Positions 1 to 9,410 of a stretch of 64,000 nt of DNA are shown in pieces. The stretch lies in assembly GCA_052118425.1 (NCBI GenBank), contig JBQKHF010000010.1; one strand, given 5' to 3'. The notes beneath the pieces were generated by a model. It did no database searches, was not told where the DNA came from, and saw only the letters and a program-made list of their open reading frames with translations. A program made the translations under genes and the position numbers. Origin of the DNA: Roseburia_C sp900315735. GTDB lineage: Bacteria; Bacillota; Clostridia; Lachnospirales; Lachnospiraceae. Numbering within the stretch: position 1 is the stretch's first letter; every line of letters begins with the position of its first letter.

Positions 1-1
1 T

Positions 2-685
2 ATCCGGGACATGGAAGAAGGCATGGAAAATGGCTGCCGGCAGGGAAATGTAACCTATGCCGGAAGTGAGATTAAGGAGCTTTCCGATATTTTCTCTTAT
101 GACCAGTACGATTTGGTGGGCTTTATTGCCGGCGTCGTAGAGAAAAAGAAGAAAATAGGAATAGCACCGGTGAAAGCTGGAGATGTTATTATTGGACTTC
201 CATCCAATGGACTTCATAACAATGGCTATGTGGCAGCCCGGAGAAAATTATATCTGACCAAGACTTCCATGGAAATTTATTATGAATCTTTGGGAGCAAC
301 TTTAGGAGATTTGCTTCTGGCACCGACCCGTATGTACCGGGAAGCAATGGAAGCATTATTAAACAGTAATATAGAAATCAAATCCTGCGTACAGGTAGCC
401 CATGGCGGCATTGATAAGGCAGTACATAATCTGATGCATAACAGTGCAGGTGCAGTGATTAAGCAGCGGGAGGAAGATATTCCGCCACTTTATGATATGC
501 TGCATAAAGATGGAAATATCAGTAAAGAGCAGATGAGAAATATTTTCAATATGGGAATCGGAATGCTGATACTGGTAGCAGAGAAGGATACAGACCGGGT
601 AGTGGAACTGTTAGAGGCAGCAGGAGAAGAACCGGTGGAATTAGGTCTTGCAGAGACAGGCTCTGACATTGTACGATATATATAG
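2..685 (+). CDS. purM: Phosphoribosylformylglycinamidine cyclo-ligase (AIR synthetase), 3' part
   Basis: PurM closes the imidazole ring of FGAM with ATP to give AIR in cytosolic purine synthesis. The frame is open to the left edge of the window, so the N-terminus is missing; about 227 residues of a protein normally near 340 are present. Recognisable are the segment YDLVGFIAGVVEK, the GDVIIGLPSNGLHNNGY block typical of PurM/PurL-type ATPases, and the C-terminal FNMGIGMLILV stretch. The alignment is by memory of the family. The FNMGIGM block and the domain order support PurM over other members of the superfamily. The next gene starts 21 nt downstream, so the two may be cotranscribed. Confidence 0.85.
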   Translation: MRDMEEGMENGCRQGNVTYAGSEIKELSDIFSYDQYDLVGFIAGVVEKKKKIGIAPVKAGDVIIGLPSNGLHNNGYVAARRKLYLTKTSMEIYYESLGATLGDLLLAPTRMYREAMEALLNSNIEIKSCVQVAHGGIDKAVHNLMHNSAGAVIKQREEDIPPLYDMLHKDGNISKEQMRNIFNMGIGMLILVAEKDTDRVVELLEAAGEEPVELGLAETGSDIVRYI

Positions 686-706
686 CCAAGGTGAAGGGAG
701 AATATC

Positions 707-1438
707 ATGAGTACACAGGACAAACTGGAGCGGGTATTACGGGATATACATGTATTAATATCCAGAAGTGAACTTTATGACAATACCGGAGAGAAGATTA
801 TTGTTGAGAAGAAGAAAATGTTTGAACATCTCAATCATCTGAATGCCTGTATTTACGAGATGATGGATGAATATGAAGTGACACAGCAGAGCAGGGATAA
901 GGCAGAACGGGAGGCACGGAAAAAAGGCGATGCCATGATTTTTAAAGCCAGCCGGAATGCGGAGGATGTCTATGCAGCTGCCGTATTATATACGGATGAT
1001 GCCCTTCAGCGGGTACAGCATATTATGCAGGATACGACAGATGCTCTTCAGGATATTCTGAAAAAAGCCCAGGATGATATGAAGACCCAGAAGGGAATTA
1101 TCCGGGAGAATCAGTCAGAACTTAAGAGCCAGCTTCAGGATATGGTGGATACGGAAAAATATCTGAAGCTGATTGAAGAGCGTAACCACGAACTGGAAAA
1201 GGAGCGGGCAAAGGAGAAGAACGAGCCGAAGGAAGAAAAGAAATCTCCTTATCAGGCAATCAAACCGGAAATCCGAATCAATCCGGAATACTTTAAGAAG
1301 GCGGGAATTCCGTTAGAGGATGAAGAGCCGCAGGATGAGGTGGCAGAAGGAAAGAAAGAGATTCCGGAAGTTACCGTAGATTTAGATGCGGAATATTTTA
1401 AGTGGAAAGCAAAAGAAAAAGATAACAAAAAGAAATAG
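707..1438 (+). CDS. Coiled-coil, DivIVA-like cytoplasmic protein
   Basis: 243 residues, no signal peptide or membrane segment. Residues about 20-170 are highly charged and heptad-like (long runs of E/K/Q with periodic L/I/V), which suggests a parallel coiled coil as in DivIVA/GpsB-type scaffold proteins. The C-terminal third is Lys/Glu-rich linker and carries two copies of a short motif, NPEYFKKAG and DAEYFKWKA, about 42 residues apart. An RBS (GGGAGA) precedes the ATG. It sits 21 nt after purM and ends at a terminator. The function is not recognised; a cell-envelope scaffold role is only inferred from the coiled coil. Confidence 0.6.
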   Translation: MSTQDKLERVLRDIHVLISRSELYDNTGEKIIVEKKKMFEHLNHLNACIYEMMDEYEVTQQSRDKAEREARKKGDAMIFKASRNAEDVYAAAVLYTDDALQRVQHIMQDTTDALQDILKKAQDDMKTQKGIIRENQSELKSQLQDMVDTEKYLKLIEERNHELEKERAKEKNEPKEEKKSPYQAIKPEIRINPEYFKKAGIPLEDEEPQDEVAEGKKEIPEVTVDLDAEYFKWKAKEKDNKKK

Positions 1439-1451
1439 AACTACGTAAACC

Positions 1452-1496
1452 AAATTGCAGGAAGGACTTTAGAGAAGTTCCTCCCTGCAATTTTTT
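1452..1496. terminator. Bidirectional intrinsic terminator
   Basis: Inverted repeat AAATTGCAGG ... CCTGCAATTT with additional pairing inside, followed by T6 on the plus strand. It lies between two convergent genes, and the hairpin overlaps the last codons and stop of the minus-strand gene, so it can serve both. Confidence 0.8.
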
Positions 1497-2059
1497 AATT
1501 TGTCATAAGTAGCAAGAATATCAGCATTTCCTTTTTCCAGTTGGTTTCTGATAATCTCAATATAGATAACGCCTTTGTTGACTAATTTTTCATCACTGCT
1601 GTTCAGGCAGGATTCTAAGTAAGGAAAGAGCGGATTCGGTGCTTCACAGTTAGCGGAAAGTTCGGCAAGCATTTCTTTGCTATTGGATATTTCCATCAGA
1701 TTAATCGGCTCAGTCTGGATAATAAATCCGCCGGACAATTCCTCGGAATAGAAGGTATCGTCTTCATTGGCAGTATGAATAAACGGAAGCAGGCTGGATT
1801 TGCGCAGGGTGCTGACCTGATGCAGATTGGCAAGCTCTCTTATCATGCGGTAGAGAATGAAGCCGGCGGCAATTCCGTAGAGAATGAGAAAATGCATCTC
1901 ACTGGTGAGCACCGCGAGCTTCCGGTAACCGATGATGCCAATGACAATCAGGGCAAGCAGGCAGGCACAGGGGCGGAACCACAGGCTGCTGATTAATGCT
2001 TTCCGGAAGGAGGATAAATCTTTTTCCTTTAGAGGAATAAAGGTATAATGCTTCTTCAT
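1469..2059 (-). CDS. Small membrane protein with two transmembrane helices, unknown function
   Basis: Start chosen at the ATG at 2059 because AAAGGA lies 8 nt upstream; an upstream in-frame ATG at 2074 lacks such a site. The product has 196 residues. Residues about 25-75 form two adjacent hydrophobic helices separated by a short hydrophilic turn, followed by a soluble C-terminal domain of roughly 120 residues rich in charged and Asn residues. It is not a family I recognise. It is convergent with the preceding coiled-coil gene and divergent from the two-component system, with a 234-nt gap on that side. It could be a membrane-anchored accessory factor; nothing in the sequence says of what. Confidence 0.65.
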   Translation of the reverse strand: MKKHYTFIPLKEKDLSSFRKALISSLWFRPCACLLALIVIGIIGYRKLAVLTSEMHFLILYGIAAGFILYRMIRELANLHQVSTLRKSSLLPFIHTANEDDTFYSEELSGGFIIQTEPINLMEISNSKEMLAELSANCEAPNPLFPYLESCLNSSDEKLVNKGVIYIEIIRNQLEKGNADILATYDKLKNCREELL

Positions 2060-2293
2060 AAATAATCCTTTCAAAAATAATCAATCATTAAACGGATATT
2101 TTCACAGCAAAATGCTATGAAAGAGACGAATTTAATATAGTATAACACAATTTTAAATGTTTTTTAAGAAAAGTACGCTTTTCCTATTAAGAAAAATCTG
2201 ATACGCTATAGATAATTATGAGGTAGTTTATGTGTTCGTAGTATGAAGTATTCGAAAATCAGCAAAGATAGAAGATAAGGACAGGAGGACGAA

Positions 2294-2983
2294 ATGAATA
2301 TACTGGTATGTGATGATGATAAAGAAATCGTAGAAGCAATTGAGATTTACCTGCAGCAGGAAGGCTATCATGTCTTAAAGGCATATGATGGAGAACAGGC
2401 ACTGGATATGCTTAAGAAAAATGAAGTGCATCTTCTGATTATTGATGTCATGATGCCGAAACTGGATGGTATCCGGGCAACCTTAAAGATTCGGGAGGAA
2501 AGCAGCATTCCGATTATTATTTTATCTGCCAAATCCGAGGATTCCGATAAAATCTTAGGGCTTAACATCGGTGCAGATGATTATGTGACCAAGCCGTTTA
2601 ACCCTCTGGAGCTGGTGGCAAGAGTGAAATCCCAGCTTCGCCGTTATACCCAGCTTGGCAATGTCAGCGAAAGCAATGAGACCGTATATCAGGTGGGCGG
2701 TCTTATGATTAATGATGACTTGAAGGAAGTAACCGTGGATGGCGAATTAGTGAAGCTGACTCCGATTGAATATAATATTCTTCTGCTTCTGGTGAAGAAT
2801 CAGGGAAAAGTATTTTCTATTGAACAAATTTATGAAAATATCTGGAATGAAGATGCAATTGGTGCAGATAACACCGTTGCCGTTCATATCCGCCATATCC
2901 GTGAGAAGATTGAGATTAATCCAAAGGAGCCGAGATACTTAAAAGTAGTATGGGGCGTTGGATATAAAGTTGAGAAGAATTAA
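2294..2983 (+). CDS. OmpR/PhoB-family response regulator
   Basis: 229 residues. The N-terminal receiver domain has the acidic cluster CDDD (residues 6-9), the phospho-acceptor D51 in IIDVMMPKLDG and the conserved KPF lysine near residue 101. A winged-helix DNA-binding domain follows (about 130-229), with the typical LTPIEYNILLLL and VAVHIRHIREKIE segments. The RBS is AGGAGG, 6 nt from the ATG. The partner sensor kinase starts 16 nt downstream, so this is a two-component operon. Homologues include VanR- and PhoP-like regulators of cell-envelope functions; the signal here is unknown. Confidence 0.92.
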   Translation: MNILVCDDDKEIVEAIEIYLQQEGYHVLKAYDGEQALDMLKKNEVHLLIIDVMMPKLDGIRATLKIREESSIPIIILSAKSEDSDKILGLNIGADDYVTKPFNPLELVARVKSQLRRYTQLGNVSESNETVYQVGGLMINDDLKEVTVDGELVKLTPIEYNILLLLVKNQGKVFSIEQIYENIWNEDAIGADNTVAVHIRHIREKIEINPKEPRYLKVVWGVGYKVEKN

Positions 2984-2998
2984 CAAAGGAAAGCAAAT

Positions 2999-5383
2999 AT
3001 GAAGAACAGACATTATGGAAACGCATGGAAAAATACCATTATTCTCCTGCAGCTGTTGTTTTCCGTCCTGCTTCTGCTGTCCGTATTTATGGTGGCGGCA
3101 TTAAACGGAAAACATATGATAGACATGGATAACCTGACGAATCAGAGTTATGTGGATTCCAGCTACTACAGCTATGTCTATGAGCAGAAGATAACGGAAC
3201 TGACCAATTTCTTAATGACCCGGAAGAATTTTGAGACCAACGGGGAATACGATTCTGAGAAGCCGGTCAATGTTATCAAATATGCAAGAAGCGGTATTAT
3301 CCGTAATGACACAGAAGAAAGCTATACCATGACGCTGGTGCGGAACGGTGCGTCTGCATACTGGATGTACGATGACAGCAGTATCTCCAGTACAGAAGAG
3401 TATGACGGCGGGAACGACAAGACGCAGTTTGAAAATTATACCTTAAGTGATCTGGTGGCATGGTCGAAGGAAGGCTACGTACAGTATTCTGATAAAATCG
3501 AAGAGAAATATCTGCCACAGAGCGGTATTTCCATTGCCCAGGGCGTACAGGAGGGCAGGCTTACGGAAGAGGAAGGACAGGAGCTGTATCAGGCACTGGC
3601 AAAGACCTTGGACCGTATCGGCCAGGAAGAAACTGCCTACCGGAAAGCACTGAATGAATTTGATGATTCTGAGACGAATTTATCTTATGTCTTTATTGAA
3701 AATGAGCAGGTTATCTACACAAATATGTTAGAGGATACGGAAGAAGATATTACCTCTTATGTATTCGGAGACAAAGCACATAACCTTTTGGATTACGGAA
3801 AAGAAAAGGGAAGCTATCTCTACTGTAATGATAAAGATTTGAAATTCCGCAGCAATGTAAAGGGAATGGAAGATTATTATTACAAATACATTGATGGAAC
3901 CATGTCCGGCATAGGAAATAATGCAGTCTTTCTGGTGGCAGTAGATACCACATTCCCAAATGAAGATGGATTTACAAAAGCAAAATCGGAATTTATGACG
4001 CTGCATCCCTGGGGCATGATTTCGATTGTAACCATTGTGGTAAGTCTTTTGGGCTGGATTGTAACACTGGTTTATCTGACTCTTGCAGCAGGACATAATC
4101 ATAAGGATGATAAGATTCATTTAAACTGGATTGACCATATTAAGACAGAATTTTTCTTTTTGATATTTATTGTATTTTCTGTACTGATATTGGTTTTAAG
4201 TTTTTCTGCGGCATCCTATGAGTGGGATATTCCGGGAATGCTTGTGGTAGTAGGCGTGATTTCCTTTATCTATGACGGAGTGTTCCAGATTTTCTATACC
4301 AGTGTTATCCGGCGGATGAAAGCCGGCGTATTCTGGGAATACAGCTTTACCAACTGGGTATATGTCAGCACTTTGCGGGTACTTGGAACATGGAAAGCAT
4401 CGGTGCGTGTCATTGTTACCTTTGTATTTAATGCGTTGTTATTTTTGTTTTTGGCGTATCAGTTCTTTACGAGAAGACATTTGTTAGGTGGAATTCTTCT
4501 GGCACTTCAGATTATTGTTATCGGTGTAATCTATCTCCGGGATGTAGTACAGAAGCAGGAAATCATGAAGGGAATCAGACAGATTACGGAAGGAGATTTA
4601 TCCTATAAGATTCCGTTAGAGCATCTTCACAGTGACAGCAAAAAGCTGGCAGAGGCAGTAAACAGCATTGGAGACAGCCTGCATCTTGTGGTGGAAGAGA
4701 ATACCAAAAACGAGCGTATGAAGGCAGACTTAATCACCAATGTATCCCATGATATCAAGACACCGCTGACTTCTATTTTGAATTATGTAAATCTTATGAA
4801 AATGGAGAAGCCGGAAAGTGAGCGGATGCAGAATTATCTGAATGTACTGGAAGAAAAATCCCAGCGGTTAAGGCAGCTTACAGAAGATCTGGTAGAGGCA
4901 TCGCGAATCAGCTCCGGAAATATTACACTTCAGATGACAAGAATTAATTTTGTGGAACTGATTTACCAGACTGCAGGTGAATTTAATGAGAAATTCGAAG
5001 CCAAGGATTTGACCACGATTACAAAGCTGCCGAAGGAATCCGTTGTCATTATGGCAGACGGCAGACGAATCTGGCGTGTGGTAGAGAACCTTTATAACAA
5101 TGTGGCAAAATATGCCATGGCACATACCAGAGTCTATGTGACCATGGAGACATCGGAGCAGAAGGTAATCTTCTCTATTAAAAATATTTCCGAGCAGCCA
5201 CTGCATGGAAGTGCGGCAGAGCTGACGGAGCGTTTTGCAAGAGGAGACGAATCCAGAACCACGGAAGGAAGCGGACTGGGACTTTCCATTGCCCAGAATC
5301 TTACCACGATTATGGGCGGAACCTTTGAAGTAACTCTGGACGGTGATTTATTCTCTGTTACCATTACCTTTCCGCTGGCATAA
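2999..5383 (+). CDS. Multi-pass membrane sensor histidine kinase
   Basis: 794 residues, larger than usual for the class. There is one N-terminal membrane helix (about 14-34), an extracytoplasmic region of about 300 residues, then a block of several helices between about 340 and 520. A HAMP-like linker (GIRQITEGDLSYKIPL) precedes the kinase core. The HisKA H-box NVSHDIKTPLTSIL gives H584 as the phosphorylated residue; the N-box VVENLYNNVAKYA and G-box GSGLGLSIAQNL are intact, so it should be an active kinase. It pairs with the response regulator just upstream. The large extracellular part and helix block suggest a membrane or envelope signal, which is inference. Confidence 0.9.
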   Translation: MKNRHYGNAWKNTIILLQLLFSVLLLLSVFMVAALNGKHMIDMDNLTNQSYVDSSYYSYVYEQKITELTNFLMTRKNFETNGEYDSEKPVNVIKYARSGIIRNDTEESYTMTLVRNGASAYWMYDDSSISSTEEYDGGNDKTQFENYTLSDLVAWSKEGYVQYSDKIEEKYLPQSGISIAQGVQEGRLTEEEGQELYQALAKTLDRIGQEETAYRKALNEFDDSETNLSYVFIENEQVIYTNMLEDTEEDITSYVFGDKAHNLLDYGKEKGSYLYCNDKDLKFRSNVKGMEDYYYKYIDGTMSGIGNNAVFLVAVDTTFPNEDGFTKAKSEFMTLHPWGMISIVTIVVSLLGWIVTLVYLTLAAGHNHKDDKIHLNWIDHIKTEFFFLIFIVFSVLILVLSFSAASYEWDIPGMLVVVGVISFIYDGVFQIFYTSVIRRMKAGVFWEYSFTNWVYVSTLRVLGTWKASVRVIVTFVFNALLFLFLAYQFFTRRHLLGGILLALQIIVIGVIYLRDVVQKQEIMKGIRQITEGDLSYKIPLEHLHSDSKKLAEAVNSIGDSLHLVVEENTKNERMKADLITNVSHDIKTPLTSILNYVNLMKMEKPESERMQNYLNVLEEKSQRLRQLTEDLVEASRISSGNITLQMTRINFVELIYQTAGEFNEKFEAKDLTTITKLPKESVVIMADGRRIWRVVENLYNNVAKYAMAHTRVYVTMETSEQKVIFSIKNISEQPLHGSAAELTERFARGDESRTTEGSGLGLSIAQNLTTIMGGTFEVTLDGDLFSVTITFPLA

Positions 5384-5422
5384 TAAGGAACCTTGCAAAC
5401 CATGGGGAATCCTTGAAAAGGG

Positions 5423-5451
5423 TTGATTTTTAACAGACGTTTCTTTATAAT
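5423..5451 (+). promoter_or_regulatory. SigmaA-type promoter for the hydratase gene
   Basis: TTGATT, 17-nt spacer, TATAAT, followed by a leader of about 100 nt before the AGGAGG of the aconitase-family gene. Spacing and -10 are consensus. The leader holds a strong hairpin and a 16-nt palindrome. Confidence 0.7.
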
Positions 5452-5470
5452 AACGAATTAGAAAAAGAGT

Positions 5471-5515
5471 ATCGGCGGTGGCTTTTTCCCCGCCGATTTC
5501 TTCCTATATAGGAAG
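5471..5515 (+). promoter_or_regulatory. Leader hairpin (terminator-like) plus palindrome
   Basis: ATCGGCGG pairs with CCGCCGAT across a loop of 11 nt (5471-5497) and is followed by only three Ts and then a perfect palindrome CTTCCTATATAGGAAG (5500-5515). It sits between the promoter at 5423-5451 and the gene at 5560, so it lies in the 5' leader of that mRNA. It could instead be the terminator of the kinase operon; the weak T-tract makes either reading possible. Confidence 0.5.
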
Positions 5516-5559
5516 AGGTATAAAATAGTAATCAGTTCAGAAAACAGGAGGAAATATTC

Positions 5560-7845
5560 ATGAAGTTACATGAGACAGGGGCATATCTCGTAAACGGATG
5601 TACCGTAGTAGAAGACAATAGCGAAGCATCCGCAGCTATTGCATCCATGACAGGCACTGCGGTAAGCAAAGAAGAAGCAGCAAAAAATACTATTGCATAC
5701 GGTATTTTAAAGGACCACAACACATCTGGCAGCATGGAGAAGCTGAAAATCAAATTTGATAAGCTGACTTCCCATGACATTACATATGTTGGAATTATCC
5801 AGACAGCCAGAGCATCCGGACTGGAAAAGTTTCCAATTCCTTATGTACTGACCAACTGTCATAACAGCCTTTGTGCAGTCGGTGGAACCATCAACGAAGA
5901 TGACCACATGTTTGGACTGACCTGTGCAAAGAAATACGGCGGAATCTATGTACCACCTCATCAGGCAGTTATTCACCAGTTTGCCCGTGAAATGCTTGCA
6001 GGCGGCGGAAAAATGATTCTTGGTTCTGATTCCCATACCCGTTACGGAGCACTGGGAACCATGGCAATGGGCGAAGGTGGACCGGAGCTTGTAAAACAGC
6101 TTTTAGAGCAGACTTATGATATCAATATGCCGGGCGTTGTAGCCGTATATTTAACCGGAGAACCGGTAAAAGGCGTTGGACCGCAGGATATCGCACTGGC
6201 AATCATCGGTGAAGTATTTGCCAATGGCTATGTAAAGAATAAAGTAATGGAATTCGTAGGACCTGGTGTTGCAAACTTAAGCGTAGATTACCGTATCGGC
6301 GTAGACGTAATGACCACAGAGACTACCTGTCTTTCCTCTATCTGGGCAACCGATGAGAAAGTGAAAGAATTCTATGACATTCACGGAAGAGTAGAAGAAT
6401 ACAAAGAATTAAATCCGGGACAGGTTGCTTACTATGATGGCATGATTGAAATTGACTTAAGCACCATTCGTCCAATGATTGCAATGCCATTCCACCCAAG
6501 CAATACCTATACCATTGAAGAACTGAATGCAAACCTTATGGACATCTTGGATGACTGCGAGAAGAAAGCACAGGTAAGCTTCAATGGAGCAGTAGACTTA
6601 AATCTTAAGGATAAAGTCCGCAATGGAAAACTATATGTAGACCAGGGAATCATCGCAGGCTGTGCCGGTGGTGGATTTGAAAATATCTGTGATGCAGCAG
6701 ACATCTTAGCGGGAAGCAGCATCGGACCGGATGAATTTACCTTAAGCGTATATCCGGCAAGTACCCCGATTTACATGGAACTGGTGAAAAATGGAGCTGT
6801 AGCAAAATTAATGGAGACAGGAGCAATCGTGAAGACTGCATTCTGCGGACCATGTTTCGGAGCAGGAGATACACCTGCTAACAATGCATTCTCCATCCGG
6901 CATTCTACCAGAAACTTCCCGAACCGTGAAGGCTCCAAGGTACAGAACGGCCAGATTGCATCCGTAGCATTGATGGATGCCCGTTCTATTGCAGCAACCG
7001 CAGCAAACAAGGGATATTTAACCGCAGCAACTGATGTGGATGTAAACTTCAGCAAGCCGAAATATTTCTTTGATAAGACCATATATGAGAACCGTGTCTT
7101 TGACAGCCATGGTGTAGCAGATCCATCCGTAGAAATCCAAATGGGACCAAACATCAAAGACTGGCCGAAGATGGTAGCATTAACCGATAATCTCATCTTA
7201 AAGGTAGTATCCGAGATTCATGATCCGGTAACTACAACCGATGAGCTGATTCCTTCCGGAGAGACATCTTCTTATCGTTCTAACCCACTGGGACTGGCAG
7301 AGTTCACACTTTCCAGAAAAGACCCTGCATACGTTGGACGTGCGAAAGAAGTACAGAAAGCAGAAGCAGCAAGAGAAGCAGGCGAAGAGCCATACGCAGT
7401 ACTGCCGGAATTAAAGGCAGCTGTAGATGCAATCCGTACACAGTTCCCGGATATCAACGAAGAGAATACCGGAATCGGAAGTACCATTTTTGCAGTAAAA
7501 CCGGGTGACGGTTCTGCCCGTGAGCAGGCAGCATCCTGCCAGAAAGTATTAGGCGGCTGGGCAAATATTGCCAACGAATATGCAACCAAGCGTTATCGTT
7601 CCAACCTGATTAACTGGGGTATGCTTCCATTTATCATCAAAGAGGGAGAACTGCCATTTGCCAACGGAGATTATCTCTTTGTACCGGAAATCCGCAAAGC
7701 AGTAGAAGAAAAGGCTCCGGAAGTAAAAGCATATGCCGTAAAAGACGGACAGTTAGTTGAGTTCTCATTAACCTTAGGTGACCTTACAGACGAGGAGAGA
7801 GAGATTATCCGCAAAGGATGTCTTATTAACTACAACCGGAAATAA
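5560..7845 (+). CDS. Aconitase-superfamily hydratase (YbhJ-like)
   Basis: 761 residues, the length of full aconitase-like proteins with a C-terminal swivel domain. The substrate is probably a hydroxy-acid. Visible are the TNCHNS segment, LGSDSHTRYGALG, and the iron-sulfur ligand region with Cys in IAGCAGGG and the pair in FCGPCFGAGDTPANN, consistent with a [4Fe-4S] dehydratase. The overall pattern resembles the uncharacterised E. coli hydratase YbhJ more than citrate-cycle AcnA/AcnB as I remember them; it has no neighbouring citrate synthase or isocitrate dehydrogenase. It has its own promoter and an AGGAGG site 8 nt before the ATG. The substrate is unassigned. Confidence 0.82.
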   Translation: MKLHETGAYLVNGCTVVEDNSEASAAIASMTGTAVSKEEAAKNTIAYGILKDHNTSGSMEKLKIKFDKLTSHDITYVGIIQTARASGLEKFPIPYVLTNCHNSLCAVGGTINEDDHMFGLTCAKKYGGIYVPPHQAVIHQFAREMLAGGGKMILGSDSHTRYGALGTMAMGEGGPELVKQLLEQTYDINMPGVVAVYLTGEPVKGVGPQDIALAIIGEVFANGYVKNKVMEFVGPGVANLSVDYRIGVDVMTTETTCLSSIWATDEKVKEFYDIHGRVEEYKELNPGQVAYYDGMIEIDLSTIRPMIAMPFHPSNTYTIEELNANLMDILDDCEKKAQVSFNGAVDLNLKDKVRNGKLYVDQGIIAGCAGGGFENICDAADILAGSSIGPDEFTLSVYPASTPIYMELVKNGAVAKLMETGAIVKTAFCGPCFGAGDTPANNAFSIRHSTRNFPNREGSKVQNGQIASVALMDARSIAATAANKGYLTAATDVDVNFSKPKYFFDKTIYENRVFDSHGVADPSVEIQMGPNIKDWPKMVALTDNLILKVVSEIHDPVTTTDELIPSGETSSYRSNPLGLAEFTLSRKDPAYVGRAKEVQKAEAAREAGEEPYAVLPELKAAVDAIRTQFPDINEENTGIGSTIFAVKPGDGSAREQAASCQKVLGGWANIANEYATKRYRSNLINWGMLPFIIKEGELPFANGDYLFVPEIRKAVEEKAPEVKAYAVKDGQLVEFSLTLGDLTDEEREIIRKGCLINYNRK

Positions 7846-7871
7846 AATTCCGGAAAAATAAGGAGAACGGA

Positions 7872-9206
7872 ATGGAAGAAGATAAGAAAAAGAGCGAGAA
7901 AACAGAACATGGGATGCGCTGGTACATCAGTCTTGCAGTGCTGGTATTTGTACTGTTTTGCTGCTGCACAATGTTTTTCTTCATGATATACCGATACAAT
8001 GGTGTCTCAAAGGGCTGGGACACCTTAATGAAAGTATTGCAGCCAATTACCTTCGGACTTGTGATTGCATACCTCATTAATCCAATTATGAAATTCTTTG
8101 AAAAGCATTTGCTGCATTTCTTAGAACCAAGAGTGCAGAAAGAGAAGAAGTGCAAGAAGATTGCAAGAAGTATTGCAACCGGTGGAGCCGTAGTTGTCTT
8201 TGTATTAATTGTAATCCTGCTGTTTGCCATGATGATTCCGCAGTTAATCAGCAGTATTTCTGGAATGGTAAATTCCCTGCCAAAGCAGGTGGATTCATTT
8301 ATTGACTGGTTCAATAGACTGACAAATTCAGATAATGAAATCATACAGTCCTTAGAAACGAATATGATGGATATGGTAACGTACCTTGAAAACTGGGTAA
8401 AGGATTCCTTTCTGCCAAACATCCAGACTTACATTACATCCATTACAAGTGGTGTAATCAATATGGTAAAGGTACTGATGAATGCAGTCATCGGACTTAT
8501 CGTATCTGTTTATGTGCTGATGACGAAGGAGAAATTTATCGGTCAGTCCAAAAAGATTGTATATGCCATTTTCAAGCCGGTGCGGGGCAATGTAATTATT
8601 GACACCTTCCGGAAGAGCAATGAAATATTCGGTGGATTTATTTCCGGTAAATTATTGGATTCCGCCATTATCGGTGTATTGTGTTATATCTGTCTTCTGA
8701 TTATGAAGATGCCATATACCCTGCTTGTTTCCGTATTTGTGGGACTGACTAATATTATTCCGTTCTTTGGCCCTTTTATCGGAGCAATACCGAGCGTTAT
8801 TATCATCGCACTGGCAGACCCGATTAAGGGAATCTATTTCCTGATATTTATATTTATTTTGCAGCAGGTAGATGGAAATATTATCGGACCGAAGATTTTA
8901 GGAGATTCCACCGGACTGAATTCCTTCTGGGTGGTATTCGCCATTATGGTAGGCGGCGGACTCTTTGGAATCGGCGGAATGATACTTGGTGTTCCGACCT
9001 TCGCAGTCATCTATTATATTATTGATAAGACCGTGGATTACTGTCTGCGGAAACGAAAACTGCCGGAGGATACGGATGAATATATCCGTCTGGAAAAAGT
9101 TGATGAAAAGACCAACGAGATTGTACTTTTGAAGGAGCCGGTAGAGGAAGCATCCGAGAAAAAGGAACTTCATATTCCGTCCTTAAAGAAAAAAGAGAAA
9201 AAGTAA
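7872..9206 (+). CDS. AI-2E-family (UPF0118) membrane transporter
   Basis: 444 residues with about eight membrane helices; a paired N-terminal set (about 17-80), one near 100-125, then a C-terminal cluster from about 195 to 390. The conserved family segments are recognisable: SGKLLDSAIIGVLCYI, VGLTNIIPFFGPFIGAIP and GGGLFGIGGMILGVP. Members include putative autoinducer exporters and Na+/H+ antiporters, so the substrate is uncertain. The charged cytoplasmic tail ends in a Lys/Glu-rich run. It starts 26 nt after the hydratase gene with an AAGGAG site, and is probably cotranscribed with it; a terminator follows. Confidence 0.85.
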   Translation: MEEDKKKSEKTEHGMRWYISLAVLVFVLFCCCTMFFFMIYRYNGVSKGWDTLMKVLQPITFGLVIAYLINPIMKFFEKHLLHFLEPRVQKEKKCKKIARSIATGGAVVVFVLIVILLFAMMIPQLISSISGMVNSLPKQVDSFIDWFNRLTNSDNEIIQSLETNMMDMVTYLENWVKDSFLPNIQTYITSITSGVINMVKVLMNAVIGLIVSVYVLMTKEKFIGQSKKIVYAIFKPVRGNVIIDTFRKSNEIFGGFISGKLLDSAIIGVLCYICLLIMKMPYTLLVSVFVGLTNIIPFFGPFIGAIPSVIIIALADPIKGIYFLIFIFILQQVDGNIIGPKILGDSTGLNSFWVVFAIMVGGGLFGIGGMILGVPTFAVIYYIIDKTVDYCLRKRKLPEDTDEYIRLEKVDEKTNEIVLLKEPVEEASEKKELHIPSLKKKEKK

Positions 9207-9223
9207 ATTATGGTAAAGAAATA

Positions 9224-9275
9224 AAATCCGGAGAATGATAGCAGATAAAATGTTATGATTCTTCGGATTTTTTGC
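9224..9275 (+). terminator. Intrinsic terminator after the AI-2E-family gene
   Basis: AAATCCGGAGAAT pairs with ATTCTTCGGATTT (one G-T pair) around a loop of about 20 nt, followed by a T-run. Confidence 0.8.
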
Positions 9276-9296
9276 TTGTAAAGAATTCGATTATTT

Positions 9297-9325
9297 TTGA
9301 CAGAAGGCACCCCTTATGGTACACT
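9297..9325 (+). promoter_or_regulatory. SigmaA-type promoter for the TPR/P-loop gene and glgB
   Basis: Perfect TTGACA, 17-nt spacer, TACACT. The leader to the TTG start codon at 9411 is about 80 nt. The next gene, glgB, starts 27 nt after the end of the first gene and has no promoter of its own that I can see, so both are probably read from here. Confidence 0.75.
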
Positions 9326-9410
9326 TAAAACAATAATTGGGGTCAATGTACCCTGACGAAAAATGACGAATATTTGGATTTACTTGAAATAGATATTGAG
9401 GTGACATATT

